A stretch of DNA of 6,918 nt from Endomicrobiia bacterium (GTDB lineage: Bacteria; Elusimicrobiota; Endomicrobiia; Endomicrobiales; Endomicrobiaceae): NCBI GenBank assembly GCA_025998475.1, contig BNVZ01000067.1, forward strand, positions 1-6,918, written 5' to 3'. Shown here in pieces: positions 1 to 6,382 of the stretch; within the stretch, counting starts at the first letter, position 1; every line of letters starts with the position of its first letter. A program made the translations under genes and the position numbers. The notes under the pieces are model-generated. The model did not search any database. It saw nothing but the letters and a program-made list of their open reading frames with translations, and was not told the origin of the DNA.

Positions 1-17
1 AAAAAACAAAAATAAAG

Positions 18-34
18 TGGTAATTAATTTACCA
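18..34. promoter_or_regulatory. Inverted repeat upstream of gene 1, possible operator
   Basis: The arms TGGTAA (18-23) and TTACCA (29-34) are perfect reverse complements around the 5-base loop TTAAT, giving a 6-bp dyad. It lies immediately before, and touches, the ribosome binding site of the 1216-residue gene. A repressor site or a weak mRNA hairpin that affects initiation are both possible. Only 51 bases of upstream sequence are visible and no convincing promoter can be placed there. Short A+T-rich dyads are common by chance, so the assignment is tentative. Confidence 0.3.
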
Positions 35-41
35 AGAGGAG
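34..41 (+). promoter_or_regulatory. Ribosome binding site of gene 1
   Basis: AAGAGGAG is a strong purine-rich Shine-Dalgarno sequence that ends 10 bases before the ATG at 52. The spacing is slightly long but usable. It favours this ATG over the later in-frame ATGs at 79, 100 and 139, none of which has a comparable sequence upstream. Confidence 0.65.
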
Positions 42-51
42 TAGTCGAATA

Positions 52-3000
52 ATGGAAACCATAAAAAGAAAAAGTAAGATGGGAGAGTTATTAACGATAA
101 TGCTAAAAACGAGACTAGAAAAGATAGCAAAAAAAGTAATGACAGCAATCATAGTGTTTGGAATGGTAATAAGTCCTGCGGTTAATGCTATGGCTGACGG
201 TGGAGATGGAGGTACATCACCAGCGCCAGTGCCAGAGCCACCGAGAATAGTAGTAGTAGATGGAGACAATCAAGAAGATCTAGCAGAACCTGACCCAGAC
301 AAAGCTCCAGTGGCAGAAACAGTGACAGAACCAGATGCGGAAACGGAACATGTACCAGCGGCAGCACCAGCAGTAAAGCAGATAGAGCCAGAGTCTGCCT
401 CAGAGGCAACAGCAGATCCAATGGCAGAATCAAATGCGCAAGCAAAGAATGAACTGGCGCAAGGAACGGCACTAGCACAGGAAGATGTATTATCATTGTC
501 TTCTTCATCAGATACAGATTCTTCATCAGGTAAAGATTCAGATACAGATAATGATTCATTGTCTTCTTCATCAGATACAGATTCTTCATCAGGTAAAGAT
601 TCAGATACAGATAATGATTCATTGTCTTCTTCATCAGATACAGATTCTTCATCAGGTAAAGATTCAGATACAGATTCAGATACAGATAATGATTCATTGT
701 CTTCTTCATCAGATACAGATTCTTCATCAGGTAAAGATTCAGATACAGATTCAGATACATATAATGATTCATTGTCTCCATCATCTGCCTTGTCATCATC
801 CTCAACTGCATCGATAGTAAAGCGATCAGAAACGCCAGACCCAATGGCAGAACCAGAGCCAGCAGCAGAACCAGCCCGAGAAGGACTAACAGAAAGGCTT
901 CACACGGCTGTTGACGAGCAAGCAGCTGCAAAGAGAGAAGTTGAGAGGCTAAGAGATAAAGAGGCTAGTGTTATTGAAGAAGAGAGAGGATGTATTGAAG
1001 ATGCGTATAGAAAAAAGGAAGATGCCAAGGAAAATGTTGAGGAAAAGAAACAGGCCGTGAAAGAAGCTGAGCAAAATAATAGACAGACTGGTCTTAGTGG
1101 GGACGCTAGGAGTGCTTTGGAGCAGGAGCAGCTTGACATTATGGAAGCTAACAAGCAGCTTGACATAGAAATCGCTGATTGTGAAGATATTATAGGTGAT
1201 CAGAAGACTTATAATGAGGAGGAGCGAGCCGAGGCATTTTCTTCAAAGGGAAAGACACAAACTAAAATGGATGTTAATTTAGCTAGGAATAGCAAGATAC
1301 AGGGTATTCTTGATGAAGATACTGCCAAGAAGGCAGAGGATGCGGAATTGCTAGAGAAAGCAGAGGCGGAATTGGATGAAGCTGAGGCTGAAGCTGCACA
1401 GTGGGATAAGAATGTTGCGATGGCTGAACGTCAAGCTAATGATGCAATAAAAGAAATAGCCCAAACTCGCAATAGGGCCGAGGCGCATTATGCAGCTACT
1501 CAAGCAAGAGTTGCCGATGAGTTGACTGAATTTGTGGTTAATGATGGTGATGATCAGATGGATCGAGATGTACAGGAGATACGGGAGATTGATAGGGAGA
1601 TTGATGTATTGACTAATAAATCTGAAGCTATAGCTCGTGAGCAGGCTTCGATTGCTGGAGTGCATGATGTTGCAGTGGAAGATAAGAAGAAGATTGAAGG
1701 TGAAATACATAAGATTGAGGAAAATCTTAAAGAAACAAAGGTTGCTTTGGTTGCGGAAGAAAACATACTTAATAATCTTGTAAAGGAATTGAATGAGCGT
1801 AAAGACGCGGCTAATAAAAACCCAAGTACTGCGACTCAAATAAAACAAGGTGCTGTTAAGAGGCATAAGGACAGTTGCGATGCTTTAAAGCTAAAGTACA
1901 GTGAATTGTCTGAGGAGTTAGGACGGGTGAATAGAGACTTGGGTAAGGCTGATGAGAAGAAAGATGGGTTAAGGCAGCAACTTGAGAACATGGAGCATGA
2001 TAAGGATCAAACTAACAATAAGCGTGATGCATTGGGACACAGAAGAAAAGAGCTTGACGCAGGAATGGAGACTGTTAAAGATGCTAAAGCTCCTCTTGAA
2101 CTTGAGGTTTTAGAGGGAATTACGGTAGATGCTGATAGGATTAAGATGGAAAGATATGAAAGAGAAATCCAACGTCAAGAGGAAATAATTGACAATTTAG
2201 ATAGACGAAGAGTTGGCCTTAAAGAGGAATTTAAAGGCCTAGAAGCGAATATAGAAAATCTTGATAATGTACGTGCTGAGATACGTGCAAGAATGGAAGA
2301 GATTGATGAAAGTTCTGCTGTTAAACAGGAAGGTAATACAAATCAGAACAAGTCCGATAAATCCAGGGCTCAGTTAGAAATAGAAGAACAAGAGCTGGTG
2401 GAAAAGTTAATTGGTTTAGACAATGCTATACATGACATTATGGAACGCATTGCTCGTACTGATAATTCATTAGATAAAGCCACGCAAGAACTGCAAAAAT
2501 ATAAACAGAAAAAAGAGGAAGGGAGAAATAAGGCTGTTGGGCGAAATATCGAGCTTAAACAACTTCGGGAGACGAGAGGAGAATTGACTGAAGAGTTAGA
2601 TATAATGAAAGATCACATAGCGGAGTTGGAGAATGAGTTGGCAAGGGTTAGAGAAGAATACAGTGAAGCACAAATAGCTATTGAAGATAGGGAAACCAAA
2701 TTAGAACAAGCAAGAGGGGAAGTCGCAAGGGTACAGGAAGAAGTTGAGAGGGCACATACAAAAGCTAAGGAGCTGCAATCCAGATTATCGCGAAACGCTG
2801 TTGGGTGGGTGTCATCTGATCTAAAGAAAAGAACAGAGGATGCAGAGGAAGAAGCTGAGAGAGCAAGAAGAGAAACTGCAGAAACACGTAAAGAAGCTGA
2901 GGAGGTAAAGGAAGAAAATCGAGTGTTGAAGATGGAGTTGCGTAAGCGTGGTGCAGCTAGCACAGGTGGGAGTGGAGATCAGGCAAATGAAAGAGAAAGA

Positions 3001-3702
3001 GAAAATGAAGAGTTGAAAAAGCGTTTTTTAGCTAAGGAAAAAGAGGCTAATGATTTGAGAGAGTTTGCTGAAAAGGCACAGGAAGAAACTGAAAGAGTAA
3101 AGGAAGAAGCTCGGAAGGCAGCAACTCTGGTAAAGGAAGAAGCTACTGTGGTAATTGTTCGTGCAGAGGGAAAAACTCGGGAGGCAATGGAAGAAATTGC
3201 TAGGTTAAATGAAAAGAATCGGGAGTTGCAGAGGAAGTTGGCTGAGAGAGAAGCTCCTGCAGATAATCGTGAAGCAGCTAGTGCAGATGAGAGTGGAGCT
3301 CGGGCTACGGAAATAGATGGAGAAAAAGAAGAGTTAAGAACTGCGTTAAATAAGGTTAAGAAAGAAGCTGAACAGGCAAAAGAAGAAAGAGAAGTGTTGA
3401 GAACTGCGGCAGACAAGGCAAAAGAAGAAAGTCGGGAAGCACAGGAAGAAGTTGCTAAGGAACAAGAAGAGAAAAAAGAGTTAAAAGCTGCGTTGGACAA
3501 GGCTAATGAAAAAAGGGAAAAAGCTGAACAGAAATTGGCTGAGAAGCAGCAGGGAACACAACAGCCAGTTGCTGCTGGGGAGCAGAAAAATTCTACCCCT
3601 AATGCTGCCAAAATTGTTGTTGTTCCTACTGTTACTAAGGCGGGATCGGTAACACAAAACCAAACAGGTTCGTTCGCACAAGATGTCTCAGCATTTGATT
3701 AA
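52..3702 (+). CDS. Large exported coiled-coil protein with Ser-Asp repeats, function unknown
   Basis: I do not recognise a named family. The 1216-residue product has, in order: a signal peptide (about residues 1-48) with a long basic n-region (KTRLEKIAKK), a hydrophobic core around 30-45 and an AMA-D cleavage-like site; an acidic Pro/Ala/Glu-rich linker (about 49-148, including PAPVPEPP and DPMAE); four Ser-Asp repeats (149-240); a second PMAEPEP linker (about 241-280); a very long Glu/Lys/Arg/Ala-rich coiled coil (about 282-1167); and a polar tail (about 1168-1216) ending SAFD. Short Gly/Ser/Asn/Pro interruptions near 589-597, 763-773, 964-977 and 1068-1090 probably break the coil into rods. 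There is no LPxTG sorting motif, no second membrane span and no visible beta-barrel anchor, so it may be periplasmic, secreted or surface-held by partners. The layout resembles M-like fibrillar surface proteins by analogy only. No Walker motifs are seen, so it is not an SMC ATPase. Start chosen for its Shine-Dalgarno sequence. Confidence 0.93.
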   Translation: METIKRKSKMGELLTIMLKTRLEKIAKKVMTAIIVFGMVISPAVNAMADGGDGGTSPAPVPEPPRIVVVDGDNQEDLAEPDPDKAPVAETVTEPDAETEHVPAAAPAVKQIEPESASEATADPMAESNAQAKNELAQGTALAQEDVLSLSSSSDTDSSSGKDSDTDNDSLSSSSDTDSSSGKDSDTDNDSLSSSSDTDSSSGKDSDTDSDTDNDSLSSSSDTDSSSGKDSDTDSDTYNDSLSPSSALSSSSTASIVKRSETPDPMAEPEPAAEPAREGLTERLHTAVDEQAAAKREVERLRDKEASVIEEERGCIEDAYRKKEDAKENVEEKKQAVKEAEQNNRQTGLSGDARSALEQEQLDIMEANKQLDIEIADCEDIIGDQKTYNEEERAEAFSSKGKTQTKMDVNLARNSKIQGILDEDTAKKAEDAELLEKAEAELDEAEAEAAQWDKNVAMAERQANDAIKEIAQTRNRAEAHYAATQARVADELTEFVVNDGDDQMDRDVQEIREIDREIDVLTNKSEAIAREQASIAGVHDVAVEDKKKIEGEIHKIEENLKETKVALVAEENILNNLVKELNERKDAANKNPSTATQIKQGAVKRHKDSCDALKLKYSELSEELGRVNRDLGKADEKKDGLRQQLENMEHDKDQTNNKRDALGHRRKELDAGMETVKDAKAPLELEVLEGITVDADRIKMERYEREIQRQEEIIDNLDRRRVGLKEEFKGLEANIENLDNVRAEIRARMEEIDESSAVKQEGNTNQNKSDKSRAQLEIEEQELVEKLIGLDNAIHDIMERIARTDNSLDKATQELQKYKQKKEEGRNKAVGRNIELKQLRETRGELTEELDIMKDHIAELENELARVREEYSEAQIAIEDRETKLEQARGEVARVQEEVERAHTKAKELQSRLSRNAVGWVSSDLKKRTEDAEEEAERARRETAETRKEAEEVKEENRVLKMELRKRGAASTGGSGDQANERERENEELKKRFLAKEKEANDLREFAEKAQEETERVKEEARKAATLVKEEATVVIVRAEGKTREAMEEIARLNEKNRELQRKLAEREAPADNREAASADESGARATEIDGEKEELRTALNKVKKEAEQAKEEREVLRTAADKAKEESREAQEEVAKEQEEKKELKAALDKANEKREKAEQKLAEKQQGTQQPVAAGEQKNSTPNAAKIVVVPTVTKAGSVTQNQTGSFAQDVSAFD
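496..771 (+). repeat. In-frame Ser-Asp tandem repeat (4 units)
   Basis: There are four head-to-tail units: 496-558 and 559-621 (63 bp, 21 residues each), then 622-696 and 697-771 (75 bp, 25 residues each). Each starts LSSSSDTDSSSG and ends with a KDSDT...NDS block. The longer units carry one extra 12-bp DSDT step. The units agree base for base except for that insertion and one G-to-T change in unit 4 (Asp to Tyr), with no synonymous differences, which implies very recent expansion or homogenisation. All indels are multiples of 3, so the frame is kept. The alternating DxDxD spacing recalls calcium-binding acidic loops and staphylococcal SD-repeat stalks, but only as an analogy. A degenerate Ser-rich stretch follows to about 820. 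Confidence 0.95.
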
Positions 3703-3895
3703 CATGACTAAAAGACTTTAAAAAACACTTTCTTGTGTGCCATCGGTTAGAGTAATAATAGAGCGATATAGCACAAGAGAGAGTAAGGCAGAGAATAAGG
3801 CAATAGATAATGATGGTAAGCATTAGCTTAATGCAAGTTTATAGCCAAACCATTTGAATGCACTATTCTTGCAGCTTAAGGGGTGAGTATACTTC
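3703..3895. other. Spacer after gene 1 containing a cassette-spacer copy
   Basis: No gene is visible here. The part from about 3783 to 3879 resembles the spacer at about 5004-5120: both run through a gta-gcagag-taag-gca-tagat pattern and end in the identical 13-mer TCTTGCAGCTTAA (3867-3879 and 5108-5120). A small perfect dyad, GCATTA-gct-TAATGC, lies at 3820-3834. TCTTGTG (3732-3738) can pair with CACAAGA (3772-3778) over a 33-base loop. Neither structure is followed by a T-run, so I do not call an intrinsic terminator for gene 1. Confidence 0.5.
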
Positions 3896-3926
3896 TTTAC
3901 ATATTTTCCTTTTTTTATGGTACAAT
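3896..3926 (+). promoter_or_regulatory. Putative sigma-70-type promoter of the lipoprotein gene
   Basis: A -35-like TTTACA (3896-3901) and a -10-like TACAAT (3921-3926) are separated by 19 bases. The -10 is preceded by TGG, which fits an extended -10 (TGn) element and could compensate for the long spacer. Transcription would start near 3933, leaving a leader of about 30 bases before the ATG at 3964. The segment containing it, about 98 bp, is absent from the second copy of the gene, which supports the idea that it matters for expression. Confidence 0.55.
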
Positions 3927-3963
3927 TTATCATGACCACATAGAAAGCAAAAGAGAAAAAACG

Positions 3964-4881
3964 ATGAAAAAAGTGACAGGGTTAATAACGATAATATTAG
4001 GATTAATAATAAGTTCATGCGATAAAAAGAACGCTGGACTTGTAAACAGAAGAACTGCTCCACATGAGAAAATAGAAGAAATAGAAGCAAAAGAAAGAGT
4101 AAGAATAGAATCAGAACAAGCACTAGCAAAAGAAGAAGAAAGATCAAGAGAACAAGCAGCACAAGCAGAAAAAGAACAAAAAGAGTCACTAGCAAAACAA
4201 GAGCCTACAGATAGCGTAGTTATACAACCACAACATCAATTGCCACCAGCAGATGGTGTAATAGCAGCACATGATCACAGTATCAGCAGTGTTCCTACAC
4301 TAGCACAACCTGCATCACCACTAACACAAGCATCAGATCAAGTCAAAGGGCCATCACCAGTCCCAGAACCAGATTCCAAGCCAGAAGAATACGAGGGTTT
4401 AGGCTTGGAAGAATTGTTTGACGAAACTAAAGGGCTAGAGGAGTTTAAAGAGAAGAAAAAAATAAGTCAAAAGAAGGAAGAACAGGATCGGAAGAGGATA
4501 TTATTGGCTGAGTATTTGGCTAGATATCCTGATGCAGTTGATTATTATGCTGAAAATCCGATAAGGGTACAGAGGAAAGCTGATTGTTTGTACGAGTGGG
4601 AACAGGAGACAAAGCGGAGAGGCGAGGAGAGAGCGATAAGGTACGAGTTGGAAAAGAGAGAGGACGAGGAGAGAAAGAGAAAGGCAGATGAGGAGTGGGA
4701 GAACGGAGGGGCAGAAGAGTATGAGAGAGTGCTCGATCGTAATATAGAGAGAAGGGTAGAGAAACTGAACGAAGCTAAATTTTGGTGCGAGGCGGAAGAG
4801 GATATAGAGACACTGGGTAGTATCGAAATCGGAGAGACAAAGGAAGAAACAAGAAAGGCAGAGCACTGGAGAGAGAGATAA
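3964..4881 (+). CDS. Putative lipoprotein with charged helical C-terminal half
   Basis: This 305-residue protein belongs to no family I recognise. Residues 1-19 form a lipoprotein signal peptide: MKK, a hydrophobic core, and the lipobox I-S-S-C with the lipidated Cys at 19, followed by DKKN. Residues about 37-80 are a charged Glu/Lys/Arg/Ala helix. Residues about 81-142 are a Pro/Gln/Ser-rich flexible linker ending VPEPDSKPEE. Residues about 143-305 are strongly charged and probably helical or coiled coil, with one copy of a 40-residue module at 180-219 (LL-x-EY-x-A ... Y ... P ... K ... W ... RR). It should be membrane-anchored by lipid and face the periplasm or cell surface. I chose ATG 3964 because the signal peptide begins there and a weak AGAGA lies about 7 bases upstream. 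The in-frame GTG at 3883 would precede the promoter and spoil the signal peptide. A decayed tandem copy follows downstream. Confidence 0.88.
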   Translation: MKKVTGLITIILGLIISSCDKKNAGLVNRRTAPHEKIEEIEAKERVRIESEQALAKEEERSREQAAQAEKEQKESLAKQEPTDSVVIQPQHQLPPADGVIAAHDHSISSVPTLAQPASPLTQASDQVKGPSPVPEPDSKPEEYEGLGLEELFDETKGLEEFKEKKKISQKKEEQDRKRILLAEYLARYPDAVDYYAENPIRVQRKADCLYEWEQETKRRGEERAIRYELEKREDEERKRKADEEWENGGAEEYERVLDRNIERRVEKLNEAKFWCEAEEDIETLGSIEIGETKEETRKAEHWRER

Positions 4882-5107
4882 AGGGGAAGTAGAGGCATGT
4901 GAGAAGAGAAATACAAATAGAACACAGAGGAAAGTAAAGAGACAGACAAATACACGGAGAGATACGAAATAGAAGCTGACAAATATACAAAGAAATGAAG
5001 AAAGTACAGCAGAGTAAGAGCATAGATGCAGAGAGAGAGCATAGATACAGAAAAAGAGACATTTTAGACTATCAAACTGACAAATTGATAACATTTCAAA
5101 AAACAAC
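4882..5107 (+). other. Purine-rich spacer after the lipoprotein gene, coding-like
   Basis: No intact gene is present. The strand is very purine-rich, like the genes beside it. A frame shifted from the lipoprotein frame stays open from inside its 3' end to a TAG near 4970, giving Lys/Arg-rich sequence that includes VKRQTNTRR. The same peptide is readable in the spacer after the second copy. This may be a decayed C-terminal extension of the lipoprotein or simply a duplicated 3' untranslated region. No terminator hairpin with a T-run was seen. Confidence 0.5.
4932..4960 (+). repeat. 29-base direct repeat, copy 1
   Basis: This segment, beginning AAGTAAAGAGACAGACAAAT, is identical to 6024-6052. 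It is the longest perfect match I found between the two duplicated units. It lies in the spacer rather than in the recognised coding part, so the spacer is no more diverged than the genes. Confidence 0.9.
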
Positions 5108-5121
5108 TCTTGCAGCTTAAA

Positions 5122-6007
5122 TGGTTAATAACGATAATATTAGGATTGATAATAATCTCATGCGATAAAAAGAACGCTTCCTCGTAAACAGAAGAGTTGT
5201 TACCCATGAGAAAATAGAAAAGACAGAAGAAGTACAAACAACAAAAGTAAAAGAAGAAGTAAAATTAGCAGTAACACCGCTCGAATCAGAGCAAGTATCA
5301 AAACAAGAAAAAGTGCAAGGCCCAGTGGCAGATCCAATACCAGAACCAACAAAAAAGTAAGAATCAGCGCTCGATACAAACAAAAATCTAGCGCAAGTAT
5401 CAGAACCAACAAAAGTAGTAGAAAAAGAAAGAATAAGATTAGAAGAAGAAAAAGTACAAACAAAACCAAAACAAGAAGATGTAGAAGATCAACATAAGCT
5501 ACTTACTGAGTATTATGCTGACCATGCAACAATGGCTAGGTTTTATATCATGTTCCCACCTACGCCTGAGAAAAAGCAGGAGTTTCTGGATCGTTGGTTG
5601 AAAGAAAAAGAGAGGAGAAGAGTGCAGAATGAGCTGATTGAGTGGAGAAGAGAGCGGGATGAGCGAGAAGAGCGGGAAGAAGCGCAAAATAAGCTACTAT
5701 CTGAGTATTATGCTGACCAACCGATAATAGCTGGGTGTTATGCCTTGTATCCTCTTACGCATGAGGAGAAGAAAAAGCTAGTGGATGATTGGTTAAAAGA
5801 AAAAGAGCGGAGAATAGAGCTTGTTGAAGAGTGGGGCAGAAAGTTGGATAGAGAGCTGAACAAAGAGCGGGAAGAGGGGAAAAAAAACGGCGGGAAAAAG
5901 AGTGGAATGAAGAGCAAAGACAGCTGGAGATAAAGTTGGGAGGAGAAAATCGGGAGTGGGAAGAAGAGCCGAGAATAGTGCAACAAGAAAAGCCGAAAGA
6001 GAGATGA
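5122..6007 (+). pseudogene. Decayed paralogue of the lipoprotein gene
   Basis: The reading frame can be followed as a copy of the 3964 lipoprotein, with four lesions. First, the start codon, ribosome binding site and promoter are missing; homology begins at the signal-peptide codons for LITIILGL. Second, after the preserved lipobox (I-I-S-C) and DKKNA, one base is lost near 5179-5184, giving a TAA at 5185-5187; the shifted frame then resumes VNRR and HEKIE as in the parent. Third, an in-frame TAA lies at 5358-5360. Fourth, the A8 run at 5880-5887 is one base short of joining the frame that continues RREKEWNEEQ and ends with TGA at 6005-6007. The C-terminal part carries two copies of the 40-residue module that the parent has once. 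An internal ATG at 5532 could open 133 residues (to 5933) but has no ribosome binding site and starts inside a module. Confidence 0.85.
5493..5882 (+). repeat. Two 195-bp in-frame repeats encoding a 40-residue module plus charged tail
   Basis: Units 5493-5687 and 5688-5882 each encode 65 residues. The first 42 or so align without gaps (module cores 5499-5618 and 5694-5813). DNA similarity is highest at the start, where both units contain gagtattatgctgacca. The pattern is LL-x-EY-x-A-x8-Y-x3-P-x5-K-x6-W-x2-E-x2-RR, and the same 40-residue pattern occurs once in the intact lipoprotein (4501-4620). The remaining residues of each unit are Glu/Arg/Lys-rich linker helix. Confidence 0.85.
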
Positions 6008-6189
6008 ATAGCAAATATAGTAGAAGTAAAGAGACAGACAAATACACGGAGAAATAATGGATAGTCAGATAGATTAAGGAGAAATGAAGAAAGTAAGGCA
6101 GAGCGAGAGTGTAGATATAGATCAAGTGCTATTTTAGACCATCAAATTAACAAATTGTCATCATTTAAAAGTAGTAAGAAGTCCATTAA
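6008..6189 (+). other. Spacer after the decayed lipoprotein copy
   Basis: No gene is seen. Up to about 6170 it is the counterpart of the 4882-5107 spacer, with the shared 29-base, 16-base and attttagac matches and a gtaaggcagag string (6092-6102) also found at 3783-3793 after gene 1. Unlike the other two spacers it does not reach TCTTGCAGCTTAA, so the cassette pattern stops here and unrelated sequence follows. Confidence 0.55.
6024..6052 (+). repeat. 29-base direct repeat, copy 2
   Basis: Identical to 4932-4960. It marks the spacer part of duplication unit B. Confidence 0.9.
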
Positions 6190-6339
6190 AATAACAAGAA
6201 ATCCCTAGCATCTTTAAAACTTGAACAAACAACATTGCATACTAAAGCACCGATTCGTCTCTTTTTAGACGCGGATGGCATCACTGGTGTTAGAGTAAAT
6301 GTTGACGGCGGCCATGAGCTCATCATAGGAGTTCTATAG
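6190..6339 (+). pseudogene. Open fragment, possible C-terminal remnant of an unknown gene
   Basis: A 49-codon stretch between in-frame stops (TAA 6187-6189 and TAG 6337-6339) reads as ordinary globular protein: KAPIRLFLDADG, then ITGVRVNVDGG, then HELIIGVL. It is unlike the Glu/Lys-rich proteins around it. There is no ATG (a TTG lies at 6235) and no ribosome binding site, so it would be the 3' end of a truncated gene. I do not recognise the family. The opposite strand is also open here (6186-6326, 46 codons), so the orientation is not secure. Confidence 0.3.
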
Positions 6340-6382
6340 TTTCCAAAGCCATTTTCACCTACTTAAATACAATATGTAACAA

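Larger units (their letters stand above)
3867..5107 (+). repeat. Tandem duplication, unit A (intact lipoprotein cassette)
   Basis: Unit A runs from the 13-mer TCTTGCAGCTTAA to the end of the purine-rich spacer. Anchors shared with unit B are: the 13-mer (3867/5108); the leader block GTTAATAACGATAAT (3981/5124); a perfect 29-base match (4932-4960/6024-6052); a perfect 16-base match (4991-5006/6080-6095); and a roughly 27-base near match beginning attttagac (5061/6131). The offset falls from 1241 to 1143, 1092, 1089 and 1070 along the unit, reflecting deletions in unit B, the first of about 98 bp. Confidence 0.85.
5108..6170 (+). repeat. Tandem duplication, unit B (decayed lipoprotein cassette)
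   Basis: This is the second copy of the unit at 3867-5107. It begins with the same TCTTGCAGCTTAA (5108-5120) but then jumps directly to the leader block at 5124, omitting about 98 bp that in unit A hold the promoter, ribosome binding site, start codon and first codons. The spacer part after 6008 matches the spacer of unit A. Homology fades around 6160-6170, where unrelated debris begins. The right boundary is approximate. Confidence 0.8.

Noticed and set aside
493..775. CRISPR array
   Set aside because: The units are directly adjacent with no spacers between them, and they are in frame within a clear coding sequence.
188..931. Long minus-strand open frame (247 codons) and a plus-strand +1 frame at 485-817 over the Ser-Asp repeats
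   Set aside because: Both are shadows: the repeat unit length is a multiple of 3, so alternate frames stay open and yield repetitive Leu/Tyr/Asn or Gln/Ile/His strings. Neither has a plausible start or protein-like composition.
892..3555. SMC/Rad50-type ATPase or tail-fibre identity for gene 1
   Set aside because: No Walker A, Walker B or signature motif and no globular head are visible, and an N-terminal signal peptide is present. Resemblance comes only from generic coiled-coil composition.
900..3611. Several minus-strand open frames rich in Ser, Leu, Phe and Cys opposite the coiled coil
   Set aside because: The complement of gaa/gag/aag-rich coding sequence gives ttc/ctc/ctt codons with few stops. 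They overlap a much stronger gene and have no ribosome binding sites.
3732..3834. Rho-independent terminator after gene 1
   Set aside because: The possible stems have either a 33-base loop or only 6 bp, and neither is followed by a run of T.
3883..3963. Upstream GTG start adding 27 residues to the lipoprotein
   Set aside because: It would place the promoter inside the gene and put a second hydrophobic stretch before the MKK lipoprotein signal. The nearby AAGGGG overlaps the GTG rather than preceding it.
5532..5933. A separate 133-residue gene starting at ATG 5532
   Set aside because: It starts in the middle of a repeat module, has no ribosome binding site, and its frame continues upstream as recognisable lipoprotein homology. 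It is part of the pseudogene.
6186..6326. Minus-strand 46-codon ORF beginning MMSSWPPS, and a 9-codon ORF MALETIELL at 6323-6352
   Set aside because: The first overlaps the plus-strand fragment, whose codon endings and composition look at least as natural. The second has an AGGTG upstream but is too short to support as a gene.
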